A stretch of 64,000 bases of DNA from a bacterium (GTDB taxonomy: Bacteria > Joyebacterota > Joyebacteria > Joyebacterales > Joyebacteraceae), in NCBI GenBank assembly GCA_025774935.1, contig JALGZK010000005.1, forward strand, positions 62,001 through 126,000, written 5' to 3'. The notes under the pieces were generated by a model. It ran no database searches. It was not told where the DNA came from and worked only from the letters and a program-made list of their open reading frames with translations. Below are positions 33,207-40,892 of this stretch, piece after piece. A program made the position numbers and the translations under genes. Position 1 is the first letter of the stretch. Each line of letters opens with the position of its first letter.

Positions 33207-33221
33207 GCAAGACGTGTGCCA
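33207..33221 (-). promoter_or_regulatory. Consensus sigma-54 (-24/-12) promoter
   Basis: On the minus strand TGGCAC (33216-33221), five bases, then TTGC (33207-33210), followed by A, match the TGGCAC-N5-TTGCW consensus at every position. The expected start near 33196 lies about 65 nt before the ATG of the secreted hydrolase. It is in an intergenic region right after a terminator, where a promoter is needed. Confidence 0.82.
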
Positions 33222-33254
33222 TGTGACGCGCTCCGGAGCTCCCTCGCCGCCCCT

Positions 33255-33286
33255 TTGGAACAACGGCCCCCGCTGGCACGGGGGCC
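33255..33286 (-). terminator. Terminator of the tRNA cluster
   Basis: An 8-bp perfect G+C stem (33265-33272 with 33279-33286, 6-nt loop) followed by GTTGTTCC lies 23 nt after the tRNA-Leu CCA end. It isolates the tRNA unit from the sigma-54-driven gene. Confidence 0.65.
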
Positions 33287-33308
33287 GGATGAGAGACCGT
33301 TCTGATGC

Positions 33309-33397
33309 TGGTGCCGGGGGCCGGACTCGAACCGGCATGAGGCCGAGGCCTCGACGGATTTTAAGTCCGATGCGTCTACCAGTTGCGCCACCCCGGC
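33309..33397 (-). tRNA. tRNA-Leu (anticodon TAA)
   Basis: A class II tRNA of 89 nt with a long variable arm (TCGAGGCCTCGGCCTCA region). Acceptor GCCGGGG pairs with CCCCGGC, the anticodon loop is TTAAAAT and the T loop is TTCGAGT. The CCA end is encoded. It reads UUA and UUG. It is the third gene in a Gly-Cys-Leu cluster. Confidence 0.94.
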
Positions 33398-33476
33398 CCT
33401 GAAAGACGCGACCGGCGGCCGGCGTGCGTTCCGAGGAACACCCGGCGCGCGGGCTCGGCCGTCGGTGATCGTCTGC

Positions 33477-33551
33477 TGGAGGCGGCGCCCGGATTCGAAC
33501 CGGGGATCAAGGATTTGCAGTCCTCTGCCTTAGCCACTTGGCTACGCCGCC
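33477..33551 (-). tRNA. tRNA-Cys (anticodon GCA)
   Basis: Acceptor GGCGGCG pairs with CGCCGCC; discriminator U, the identity base for tRNA-Cys, is followed by an encoded CCA. The anticodon loop is CTGCAAA. It is the middle gene of the three-tRNA cluster. Confidence 0.94.
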
Positions 33552-33612
33552 CTGCCTTCGTACATGAAAGAAGACAGGGGCTGTCCCGTGGATCGCCCCT
33601 GCCTCTACAGGC

Positions 33613-33687
33613 TGGAGCGGGAAACGGGGCTCGAACCCGCGACATCCACCTTGGCAAGGTGGCGCTCTACCACTGAGCTATTCCCGC
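33613..33687 (-). tRNA. tRNA-Gly (anticodon GCC)
   Basis: Acceptor GCGGGAA pairs with TTCCCGC, the anticodon stem CCACC/GGTGG closes loop TTGCCAA, and the discriminator U precedes an encoded CCA. It is the first gene of the cluster, about 20 nt downstream of the promoter's -10 box. Confidence 0.94.
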
Positions 33688-33707
33688 TCTTATCGACCGC
33701 AGGAGCC

Positions 33708-33736
33708 AGTATATTCGCCCGAGAGGGCTCTGTCAA
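33708..33736 (-). promoter_or_regulatory. Strong sigma-70 promoter for the Gly-Cys-Leu tRNA cluster
   Basis: TTGACA (33731-33736) with a 17-nt spacer to TATACT (33708-33713). The -35 box overlaps the stop codon of glgA, so the tRNA unit starts exactly where the polysaccharide operon ends. The predicted start is near 33701, 14 nt before the tRNA. Confidence 0.78.
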
Positions 33737-35244
33737 GATGTCAGCCGGGACGAGGGCCTCGTCGGGGCCGCCTCGCGGGCGCGCCCGTAGAGGTCGGCGT
33801 ACTTCTGCGCCGACGCCCGCCAGCTGTAGTCCAGGGCCATCGCCCGCGACATGATGCCGGCCCAGAGACCGGCCTGTCCGTAGGTCTCGACCGCCCGCCG
33901 GATCGCGCCCAGCATCGCGTTCGCGTCGTACTCCGCGAAGACGAAGCCGGTCCCGTCGTCCGCGTCGGGGTCGTAGTCCCGCACGGTGTCGGCTAAGCCC
34001 CCGGTCTCCCGCACGATCGGGACCGTACCGTAGCGCAGGCTGTACATCTGGTTCAGTCCGCACGGCTCATAGCGGGACGGCATGAGGAACATGTCCGACC
34101 CCGCCTCGATCCAGTGCGCGAGCTCGTTGTTGAACGTCAGATGCGCCGCCACCCTCCCGGCGTGGCGCTCCGCGAGCTTCTCGAGAAACTCGTGATACTC
34201 CAGCTGCCCCGTGCCGAGAACGACGATGTTGGCTCCGAGCGCGACGATGTCGTCGGCCACCTCGTGCACGAGGTCGAAGCCCTTCTGGTCGGCGAGCCTG
34301 GAGATCATCCCGATCAGGGGGACTGCGGGATCGTCCGAGAGCCCGGAGCGCTCCAGGAGGGCCGATTTGCACCGCGTCTTGCCCTCGAGATCGCCTGGCG
34401 CGTACTTCGCTGGTATGAGCTCGTCGATCGACGGGTCCCAGACCGAGTAGTCGACGCCGTTCAGGATGCCGAGGAGCCTCCCGTCGCGGCTTCTGTCCGC
34501 CAGGACGCTCTCGAGCCCGAGGCCGTACTCCGGCATGCTCGAGATCTCCTCCGCGTAGCGCTCGCTCACGGTGTTCACGTAGTCGGCGAGCTCGATCCCC
34601 ACCTTGATGGCGCTGACCCGTCCGTGGAACTCGAACGGGCTCCCCGGCATGCCCAGCTCATCCGACAGACCCATCTTCGGCAGGAGGCTCCTGTCGAAGA
34701 GCCCCTGGTAGCCGAGGTTGTGGATGCTGAACACGACTCCGGGCGATCCGATCTTCGGGTCGTCCTCGTGGAACTCCCGGAGGTACGCGGCGATCATCGC
34801 GGTGTGGTGGTCGTTCAGGTGGATGGCGTCGGGCTCGGGCGCGACCTCGGCGAGCCCGAGCAGGACCGCGCGGGAGAAGAGCGCGAACCTCATGGGTTCG
34901 TCGGGGTATCCCTCGCCCGTGTCAGGGTCGACGTAGATCCCCGGCCGCCCGAAGTAGCCGTCGTGCTCGACGAAGTAGACACGGACCGAATCGGCGCCGG
35001 GCATGCTGCACGAGTGGAGCGCGACCGACTCCGTCGCGTCGCCCATCGGCACCGAGAGCTTCCCGACCTCGCCCACCTCAGTGATCCCGAACTTCCCGGT
35101 GTCGATCGATCCGTAGAGCGGCAGGAACACCGAGACGTCGTGACCGAGCGCCGCCAGGTCCTTCGACAGCGCCCCCGCGACGTCGGACAGCCCGCCGACC
35201 CTCGCGAACGGCGCGACCTCTGCCGCTGCAAGCACGATTCTCAC
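33733..35244 (-). CDS. glgA: Glycogen/starch synthase, GT5
   Basis: GlgA transfers glucose from ADP-glucose (or UDP-glucose) to an alpha-1,4-glucan. The 503 residues have the GT5 order: N-terminal RVGGLSDV (Arg15 where many GlgA have the Lys of KTGGL), LNDHHTAM, FSIHNLGYQG, the ILNGVDYSVWDP loop, SRLADQKGFDL and the C-terminal MPSRYEPCGLNQMYSLRYGTVP box read in parts. GTG at 35244 overlaps the galT stop (GTGA), so the genes are coupled. It is the last gene of the polysaccharide locus, suggesting glycogen or an alpha-glucan is made under the same control. Confidence 0.9.
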   Translation of the reverse strand: MRIVLAAAEVAPFARVGGLSDVAGALSKDLAALGHDVSVFLPLYGSIDTGKFGITEVGEVGKLSVPMGDATESVALHSCSMPGADSVRVYFVEHDGYFGRPGIYVDPDTGEGYPDEPMRFALFSRAVLLGLAEVAPEPDAIHLNDHHTAMIAAYLREFHEDDPKIGSPGVVFSIHNLGYQGLFDRSLLPKMGLSDELGMPGSPFEFHGRVSAIKVGIELADYVNTVSERYAEEISSMPEYGLGLESVLADRSRDGRLLGILNGVDYSVWDPSIDELIPAKYAPGDLEGKTRCKSALLERSGLSDDPAVPLIGMISRLADQKGFDLVHEVADDIVALGANIVVLGTGQLEYHEFLEKLAERHAGRVAAHLTFNNELAHWIEAGSDMFLMPSRYEPCGLNQMYSLRYGTVPIVRETGGLADTVRDYDPDADDGTGFVFAEYDANAMLGAIRRAVETYGQAGLWAGIMSRAMALDYSWRASAQKYADLYGRAREAAPTRPSSRLTS

Positions 35245-36260
35245 TTGGCGTTCTCCTCTCCGGTGATGTCCACTTCCCTCAGGTAGTCCGCCGCTTCCTC
35301 CGGAGGCGTGGGGTTGATGTAGAAACCCGACCCCCACTCGAATCCGGCGACCTTCGTGAGCTTCGGCATGATCTCCATGTGCCAGTGGTAATACTTGAGA
35401 TCGCGCTCGCCGGCGGGGCTCGTGTGCACGATGAAGTTATACGGCGGGTTGTCGAGCGCGACGTTGATCCGGAGCAGGGTCTCCTTGAGGATCAGGGCGA
35501 AGTCGTGCCTCGCCTCTTCGTCCATGACCTCGAACGACGTGTGGTGGTAGCTCGGCATGATCCAGGTCTCGAACGGGAACCTCGCCGCGAAAGGCGCGAT
35601 CGTCACGAACCGGTCGTTCTCGCAGATGACCCTCGTCTTCGTCCACTTCTCTTGAGCGACGATGTCGCAGAAGACGCAGCGTTCCTTGTAGGCGTAGTAC
35701 TTCTGGCTGCCGGTGAGCTCTTCGGTGAGCCGCTTCGGCAGGATCGGGAGGGCGATGAGCTGGGAGTGCGGGTGCTCGAGCGACGCGCCCGCCGCGTTCC
35801 CGCGGTTCCGGAAGAGCTGGATGTAGCGGAAGCGGGTGTCGCCCTGGAGGTCGACCATGCGCTCCTGGGCCGCCTGGATGACGAGCTCCATGTGCTCGAG
35901 AGGGAGCTCGGCGAAGTTGGCGTCGTGGTCTGGTGTCTCGATGATGACCTCGTGCGCCCCTACGCCGTTCATCTTGTCATACATCCCCTCGCCGGCGCGG
36001 TCTACCTCACCCTCGATGGCCAGCGCGGGAAACTTGTTCGGGACGACCCTGACCTGCCAGCCGGGGCTGTCGGGGGCGGAGCCGTTCTCGCGGTACGCCA
36101 TCACCTCGGGAGGCGTCTTGTCCTCGTTCCCGAAGTCGAACGGGCAGAACCCGCCCTTCTTCGCCTCCGCCGCGTGCGCGAAGTCGGTCGGCCTCTTGCC
36201 CCGCTCGGTGGAGATGATGACCCACCGTCCGAGGACCGGGTCTTTCCTGAGCTGCGGCAT
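35241..36260 (-). CDS. galT: Galactose-1-phosphate uridylyltransferase
   Basis: GalT swaps UMP between UDP-glucose and galactose-1-phosphate; relatives act as nucleotidyltransferases on other sugar phosphates. The 339-residue protein has the active-site HPHSQ (163-167; predicted nucleophile His165) and a metal site near CVFC (195-198). The first metal motif is CPFD (39-42) instead of CPFC. An ATG with GAGGAGAG fits. It overlaps glgA and may supply UDP-galactose or UDP-glucose to the surrounding polymer genes. Confidence 0.88.
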   Translation of the reverse strand: MPQLRKDPVLGRWVIISTERGKRPTDFAHAAEAKKGGFCPFDFGNEDKTPPEVMAYRENGSAPDSPGWQVRVVPNKFPALAIEGEVDRAGEGMYDKMNGVGAHEVIIETPDHDANFAELPLEHMELVIQAAQERMVDLQGDTRFRYIQLFRNRGNAAGASLEHPHSQLIALPILPKRLTEELTGSQKYYAYKERCVFCDIVAQEKWTKTRVICENDRFVTIAPFAARFPFETWIMPSYHHTSFEVMDEEARHDFALILKETLLRINVALDNPPYNFIVHTSPAGERDLKYYHWHMEIMPKLTKVAGFEWGSGFYINPTPPEEAADYLREVDITGEENAK

Positions 36261-36374
36261 GTCTCTCCTCGCGTTGCGTGGGTCCCCGCCGGGGTCCGCC
36301 GCTTCACAGAAGCATAACGACTATCAGAATCGCAGGCGCGAGTCAAGGCGGCTCGACGGCCGCCTTGCGCCCCT

Positions 36375-37439
36375 CTATCCGCCCTCCGTGAGGCCCTTGC
36401 GCTTGAGCTCCTCGACGACGGCCCGCACGTCCCGCGCCCGGTCCTTCGGGCAGACGAGCGTCGCGCCCGCCGTCCTCGCGACGACGACGTCGCTGAGCCC
36501 GACGACCGCGACGAGCCCCTCCTCCGAGTAGACGACCGTGCCCTCGGAGTCCAGCACGATCGCCTGGCCCTCGACCACGTTCCCGGCCTCGTCCGTCGGC
36601 CAGATCCTCGAGAGCGCGGGCCACGCGCCCACGTCGTCCCAGCCGATCTCGCACGGGACCACGACGACATGGTCGGCCTTCTCCATGACGCCGTAGTCGA
36701 CCGAGACGGCCGGCGCCTCGCCGTAGAAGCGCTCGATTCCCGCCTCGAACCGGACGGTCCCCGGCTCGCCCTCGACGGCCTCGAGGGCCGCCGCGACCTC
36801 GGGCAGATGGCGTTCGACCTCGGCCAGGAAGACGTCCGCGCGCCAGATGAAGATGCCGCTGTTCCAGTGGTAGCCGCCGTCCAGGAGGTAGCGGCCCGCG
36901 GTCTCCCGGTCCGGCTTCTCGACGAAGCTCTCGACCTCGAAGACCCCGTCGGCGGCGCCAGGCGCCCCCGCCTTGATGTACCCGTACTCCGTCTCGGGCC
37001 TCGTCGGCCGGATCCCGAGCGTGACGAGAGCTCTCTCGGAGTCGGCCGCCTCGAAGGCCACCGCGAGCGCCCGTCTGAAGGCGTCGGTGTCGCGGATCAC
37101 GTGGTCCGCCGGGAGGACGACGAAGAGGGCGTCCGGGTCCTCGGCCGCGAGCACCCGAGCCGCGAGCGCGATGGCCGGCGCGGTGTTCCTTCCCACCGGC
37201 TCGCCTACGATCCGGGCCGGCGGGATCGGCTCGAGTTCCTCGATCATCCTGTCCCGGAGCGCGGCTCCCGTCAGGACGAGCGAGTCCTCGACCGACACGA
37301 GCGGCGCGACCCTGGCGAGCGTCTGCGCGACGAGCGAGCCCTCGCCAACGAGCTCGAGGAGCTGCTTCGGCCGCTCCCTCCTGCTCATCGGCCAGAGCCT
37401 CTCCCCCCACCCGCCGGCGAGGATCACGGCGTACTTCAT
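36375..37439 (-). CDS. manC: Mannose-1-phosphate guanylyltransferase
   Basis: ManC makes GDP-mannose from GTP and mannose-1-phosphate. The 354 residues cover the nucleotidyltransferase domain only: LAGGWGERLWPMSR (8-21), KQLL, NTAPAIALAA, the FVEKPD motif and WNSGIFIWRAD. The fused isomerase domain of long ManC/AlgA proteins is absent. With the AlgD-like dehydrogenase in the same cluster it gives the GDP-mannuronate route. Confidence 0.92.
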   Translation of the reverse strand: MKYAVILAGGWGERLWPMSRRERPKQLLELVGEGSLVAQTLARVAPLVSVEDSLVLTGAALRDRMIEELEPIPPARIVGEPVGRNTAPAIALAARVLAAEDPDALFVVLPADHVIRDTDAFRRALAVAFEAADSERALVTLGIRPTRPETEYGYIKAGAPGAADGVFEVESFVEKPDRETAGRYLLDGGYHWNSGIFIWRADVFLAEVERHLPEVAAALEAVEGEPGTVRFEAGIERFYGEAPAVSVDYGVMEKADHVVVVPCEIGWDDVGAWPALSRIWPTDEAGNVVEGQAIVLDSEGTVVYSEEGLVAVVGLSDVVVARTAGATLVCPKDRARDVRAVVEELKRKGLTEGG

Positions 37440-37533
37440 GGAACCTCCGCTCGACGCCCTGGCCGAGGCCCGGACCCGACCTCCTCGCGTCGCCGCAGGA
37501 GCGTCCGGGCCCGTCGCCTCCGGGGCGCCCGGT

Positions 37534-38631
37534 CTAGAACCCTCTCAGCATGGAGTAGTATATCGCCTCAGTGTGGAGCGTCACACCGTCCCAGTCGTAC
37601 GTCTCGAGGACGTGGCGCCTGGCGCGGTCGCCCATCGCGCGGCACTTCTCGGGAACGTCGAGGAGAGCCTTGAGCTCCGTTGCGAGGTCGTCCGGATCGC
37701 TTGCTTTGAACGTCGAGCCGCAATCGCCGATGACCTCCAGGTTCTCCGCGATGTCGCTCGTCAGACAGCAGTTGCCGAAGCTCATCGCCTCGAGGAGCGC
37801 GATCGGCAGCCCCTCGATGTCCGACGGAAGCACGAAGATCCGAGCGTTCGAGTAGAGCTCGTCGAGCAGGTCGCCGTAGACGTATCCGAGGAAGCGCACC
37901 TTGTCGCCGCCCTTCGCGTGGAGCTCTTCGACGTAGTCGGTCGAGAAGCTCGTGCCTCCGGCGATGATGAGCTCGGCATCGGTGTCGAGCTTCGCGTACG
38001 CGTCGAGGAGGTAGTGCGCGCCCTTCTCCGGAACGAGGCGTCCCACGAAGAGGATGTAGCTCCCCGGCTCGATCCCCATCTCGCGGATCTTCTGCGCGTC
38101 CCGGACGTTCGGGAGAACGGTCCCGTTCGGGATGTAGGTGACCTCGACGTCGCGGGTCCTTCGGAAGTAGTCCCTGAGCGCCTTCGAGACCACGATCGAT
38201 CTGTCCGGGAAGTTGACCGCCGTGTACTCGCACCTCCTCAGGATCCAGGTGGCGACGGTCCCCCACTTCTCCCTCTGCCAGTCGAGGCCGTGCACCGTCG
38301 CGACCGTCTTCTCGCCCGCGAACCTCGGTAGGTTCGCGAAGAGCGACGGACCGAGCGCGTGGAAGTGGACCACGTCGTAGTCCTTGCTCAGGATGTGCGG
38401 GATCGCGAGCGCGCAGTGCGTCGCCGTGTCGAGGTGCTTCGTCCGCACGCTCGGGATCTGGACGAGCTTGACGCCCCGGTACTCTCCCCGCATCTTCGTG
38501 TAGTACGGGCGGCAGTAGACGTAGACGTCGTGCCCGCGCTCCACGAGTCGCGTGGCGAGCTCCTCGACGTGACGCTCGATCCCGCCGTACGTGGCCGGGA
38601 TGCCCTTCTGGCCGAGCATCGCTATCTTCAC
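37534..38631 (-). CDS. GT4 glycosyltransferase
   Basis: A GT-B fold transferase of 365 residues. The N-domain starts KIAMLGQKGIPATYGGIERHV, matching the DUF1972/WcaL-like rhamnosyl or mannosyl transferases, and the C-domain has ILFVGRLVPEKGAHYL and the E-x7-E region SDIEGLPIALLEAM. GTG at 38631 overlaps the upstream gene by 4 nt; the longer open frame into that gene is spurious. It acts at the cytoplasmic face of the inner membrane on a lipid-linked sugar. Donor and acceptor are unknown. Confidence 0.88.
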   Translation of the reverse strand: MKIAMLGQKGIPATYGGIERHVEELATRLVERGHDVYVYCRPYYTKMRGEYRGVKLVQIPSVRTKHLDTATHCALAIPHILSKDYDVVHFHALGPSLFANLPRFAGEKTVATVHGLDWQREKWGTVATWILRRCEYTAVNFPDRSIVVSKALRDYFRRTRDVEVTYIPNGTVLPNVRDAQKIREMGIEPGSYILFVGRLVPEKGAHYLLDAYAKLDTDAELIIAGGTSFSTDYVEELHAKGGDKVRFLGYVYGDLLDELYSNARIFVLPSDIEGLPIALLEAMSFGNCCLTSDIAENLEVIGDCGSTFKASDPDDLATELKALLDVPEKCRAMGDRARRHVLETYDWDGVTLHTEAIYYSMLRGF

Positions 38632-39848
38632 TGGATGACCCTCTCGTATATCGCCCGGATCTTGTCGTAGTGGACGTCGGGCGCGTACTCCCTCTCCACC
38701 CTTGCCCTCGCAGCACGCCCCATCTCCACTGCCCGCGCCTGGTCGCCCCAGAGCTCCGTGAGCCGGTCTGCCAGCGCCACGTCGTCGCCCGGCTCGAAGA
38801 GCAGTCCCGTCTCGCCGTTCCCGACGAGCTCCGGAATACCCCCGATGATCGAGCCGACGACCGGCTTCCCCTGCGCGAACGCCTCGTACACGGTCAGCGG
38901 CGAGTTCTCGAAGCACTCCGACGGCACGACCACGAAGAGCGAGCCCCCGACCATCGACTTGAGTTCACTTCCGGTGAGATAACCCACGAACTCGGCGTTG
39001 TCAATCCCTTCCCTCGCGGCGCGCTCCTTGAGTTCGGGCGCGAAGGGACCGTCGCCCACGATCTTGAAGGGCACGCCTCTCGCCCTCGAGAGGGCCGACA
39101 TCAGGGTCTCGAGGCCCTTCCCCGTCGAGAGCCGGCCCACGTATACCGCGTATCCGTCGCTCCCGTAGCAGGGCTCGTACTCCTCGAGCGCTATCGAGTA
39201 AGGCAGATGGACCACCTTGTCCCTCGGGACGCCGTGCGCCACGACGCGCTCCAGAAGCTGACGGCTCGGCGCGATGAACAGGTCGACGTTCCGCGAGTAC
39301 GTTCCCAGGATCTTGTGGATGTACGCCTCGGCGCAGACGAGGGCGCTCGCGGCGAACGAGCCGCGCATGCAGCGGTGGACGCAGGCGCGGTAGTAGCGCC
39401 AGTGCCCGCAGCGCTCGCAGGTCTTGTCATAGACGAACATCTGGTAGTTCGGGCAGATGAGCTTGTAGTCGTGGAGCGTCTGGATGACGGGGACGCCCTT
39501 CGCCTTCAGGCCGACGAGGATCGAGGGCGAGAGCTGGTGGGCGATGTTGTGGAGGTGCGAGACGTCGGGTGCCGTCCTGTCGACGAGCGCCTCGATCTTC
39601 CGCCGCGCCTCCCGCGAGTAGATCACCCTGACGGCCGCCTTCATCCGCCCGACGGCCCCGCCGTCGCCGTCGAACGACTCGTGCGACACGAAGAGGTCGG
39701 AGTGCTCCGACGGGTCGTTCTGTTCGTGCTTCATCGCGAACGGGACGACCGAGTCACCCTTTCGTTCCAGGATGCGCGCGAGCTCGAACATGTAGCGCTC
39801 GGCCCCACCCTTGACGAAGTAGTACTTGTTCGCGACGAGTACCTTCAT
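38628..39848 (-). CDS. GT4 glycosyltransferase
   Basis: The 406-residue GT-B enzyme has the N-domain motif ANKYYFVKGGAERYM, a distinctive Cys-rich stretch (CERCGHWRYYRACVHRC, about 143-160) that could bind a metal, and the C-domain AVYVGRLSTGKGLETL with SECFENSPLTVYEAF. Such Cys motifs recur in a subset of exopolysaccharide GT4 proteins. It is translationally coupled to the next transferase. Confidence 0.88.
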   Translation of the reverse strand: MKVLVANKYYFVKGGAERYMFELARILERKGDSVVPFAMKHEQNDPSEHSDLFVSHESFDGDGGAVGRMKAAVRVIYSREARRKIEALVDRTAPDVSHLHNIAHQLSPSILVGLKAKGVPVIQTLHDYKLICPNYQMFVYDKTCERCGHWRYYRACVHRCMRGSFAASALVCAEAYIHKILGTYSRNVDLFIAPSRQLLERVVAHGVPRDKVVHLPYSIALEEYEPCYGSDGYAVYVGRLSTGKGLETLMSALSRARGVPFKIVGDGPFAPELKERAAREGIDNAEFVGYLTGSELKSMVGGSLFVVVPSECFENSPLTVYEAFAQGKPVVGSIIGGIPELVGNGETGLLFEPGDDVALADRLTELWGDQARAVEMGRAARARVEREYAPDVHYDKIRAIYERVIQ

Positions 39849-39911
39849 CGACCGTTCCCTCTTCCGCCCGGGTCCCGCACGCCCGCGCCCGGAGCCCCGC
39901 TCCGGGACCCA

Positions 39912-40892
39912 TCAGCGTCCGACCCGCGCGTTCCTTCCGAGGAGCTTCTCGCCCGCGATCCACGCGAGAGGCTTGAGCGGCCTCCTCCGCATCGGCGGAG
40001 AGACCGTGCAGATCATCCAGCACTGGGTCTTGCACCCGCAGACCGCCGGCGTGACGGTCCCTGCCGACCCTCTCGCGAGTTCCTCGAAGCTCCCGTCCCT
40101 CACGTTCCCCATCGGGACGCCCAGGATGTTGCACGGGTAGACGTCGCCCCACGGGTCTAGGTAGAAGAAGTCGATCCCCGCCCTGCAGAAGAGTCCCCTC
40201 GACTTCCCGCTCACGTAGTCGGCGAGCCCGCGCATGTAGTAGGCCTTCGCCCAGTCGCGGGGGTGCCGCGACGCCATCAGCTCCCGCGAGATCGAGTCGA
40301 TCTCCTCGACCGCGGCCTCCGAGTGCGGACGCTCCGTCTCGTGGCCTCCGAAGAAGATCGGAGAGCTGTGGACTGCGCTCGCGGAGAACTCGATCCCCAT
40401 CTCCTCGGCGACGGCCCGCACCCGCCGGAGCTCCCCCGGGTTCGTCTCGGTCGACGTCGCGGCGAGCCCGAGGTCGGCGACCCCCAGCTTCTGAAGCCTC
40501 TTCGTGGTCTCGATCGCGCGATCGTACGCGCCTTCGATCCCGCGCACCTCGTCGTGGAGCGGCCCCGCCGCGTCGACCGAGACCCTCACGGCGACGTCGC
40601 CCATCCGGGCGACCGTCTCCTCGATTCGAGAAGGCGTCAGACCGTTCGTCGAGACGACGATCCTCGCCCTCGGGCACGCCTCGCGCATGACCGCGACGAC
40701 CTCGACCAGATCGCCGCGGAGGAACGGTTCCCCACCGCTCACGTTGATCGAGCGGAGCGACGCCGGAAGCCAGCGGTAGTCCGACGGACCGAGCTCGTCG
40801 TGCGTCCTCGCGTCCTTCTGCCAGATGTCGCACATCCCGCATCTGGCGTTGCAGCTGTACGTCACCGCGACGACGCACCCGACGGGTCCCAT
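39912..40892 (-). CDS. Radical SAM protein with SPASM-like C-terminus
   Basis: The N-terminal CxxxCxxC motif (Cys14, Cys18, Cys21 in YSCNARCGMCDIW) binds the SAM-reducing [4Fe-4S] cluster. VSGGEPFLRGD is the SAM-binding GGE motif. A C-terminal set of cysteines (CRAGIDFFYLDPWGDVYPCN and CGCKTQCWMIC) suggests an extra SPASM or twitch cluster. The 326-residue protein may modify a sugar nucleotide, a lipid carrier or a small peptide; no precursor peptide was recognised nearby. The start overlaps the preceding stop by one base (TGATG). Confidence 0.85.
   Translation of the reverse strand: MGPVGCVVAVTYSCNARCGMCDIWQKDARTHDELGPSDYRWLPASLRSINVSGGEPFLRGDLVEVVAVMREACPRARIVVSTNGLTPSRIEETVARMGDVAVRVSVDAAGPLHDEVRGIEGAYDRAIETTKRLQKLGVADLGLAATSTETNPGELRRVRAVAEEMGIEFSASAVHSSPIFFGGHETERPHSEAAVEEIDSISRELMASRHPRDWAKAYYMRGLADYVSGKSRGLFCRAGIDFFYLDPWGDVYPCNILGVPMGNVRDGSFEELARGSAGTVTPAVCGCKTQCWMICTVSPPMRRRPLKPLAWIAGEKLLGRNARVGR

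Noticed and set aside
36261-36374. Sigma-70 promoter before galT
   Set aside because: TTGACT is present, but no acceptable -10 box is found at 16-18 nt; the gene may be carried by the upstream operon.
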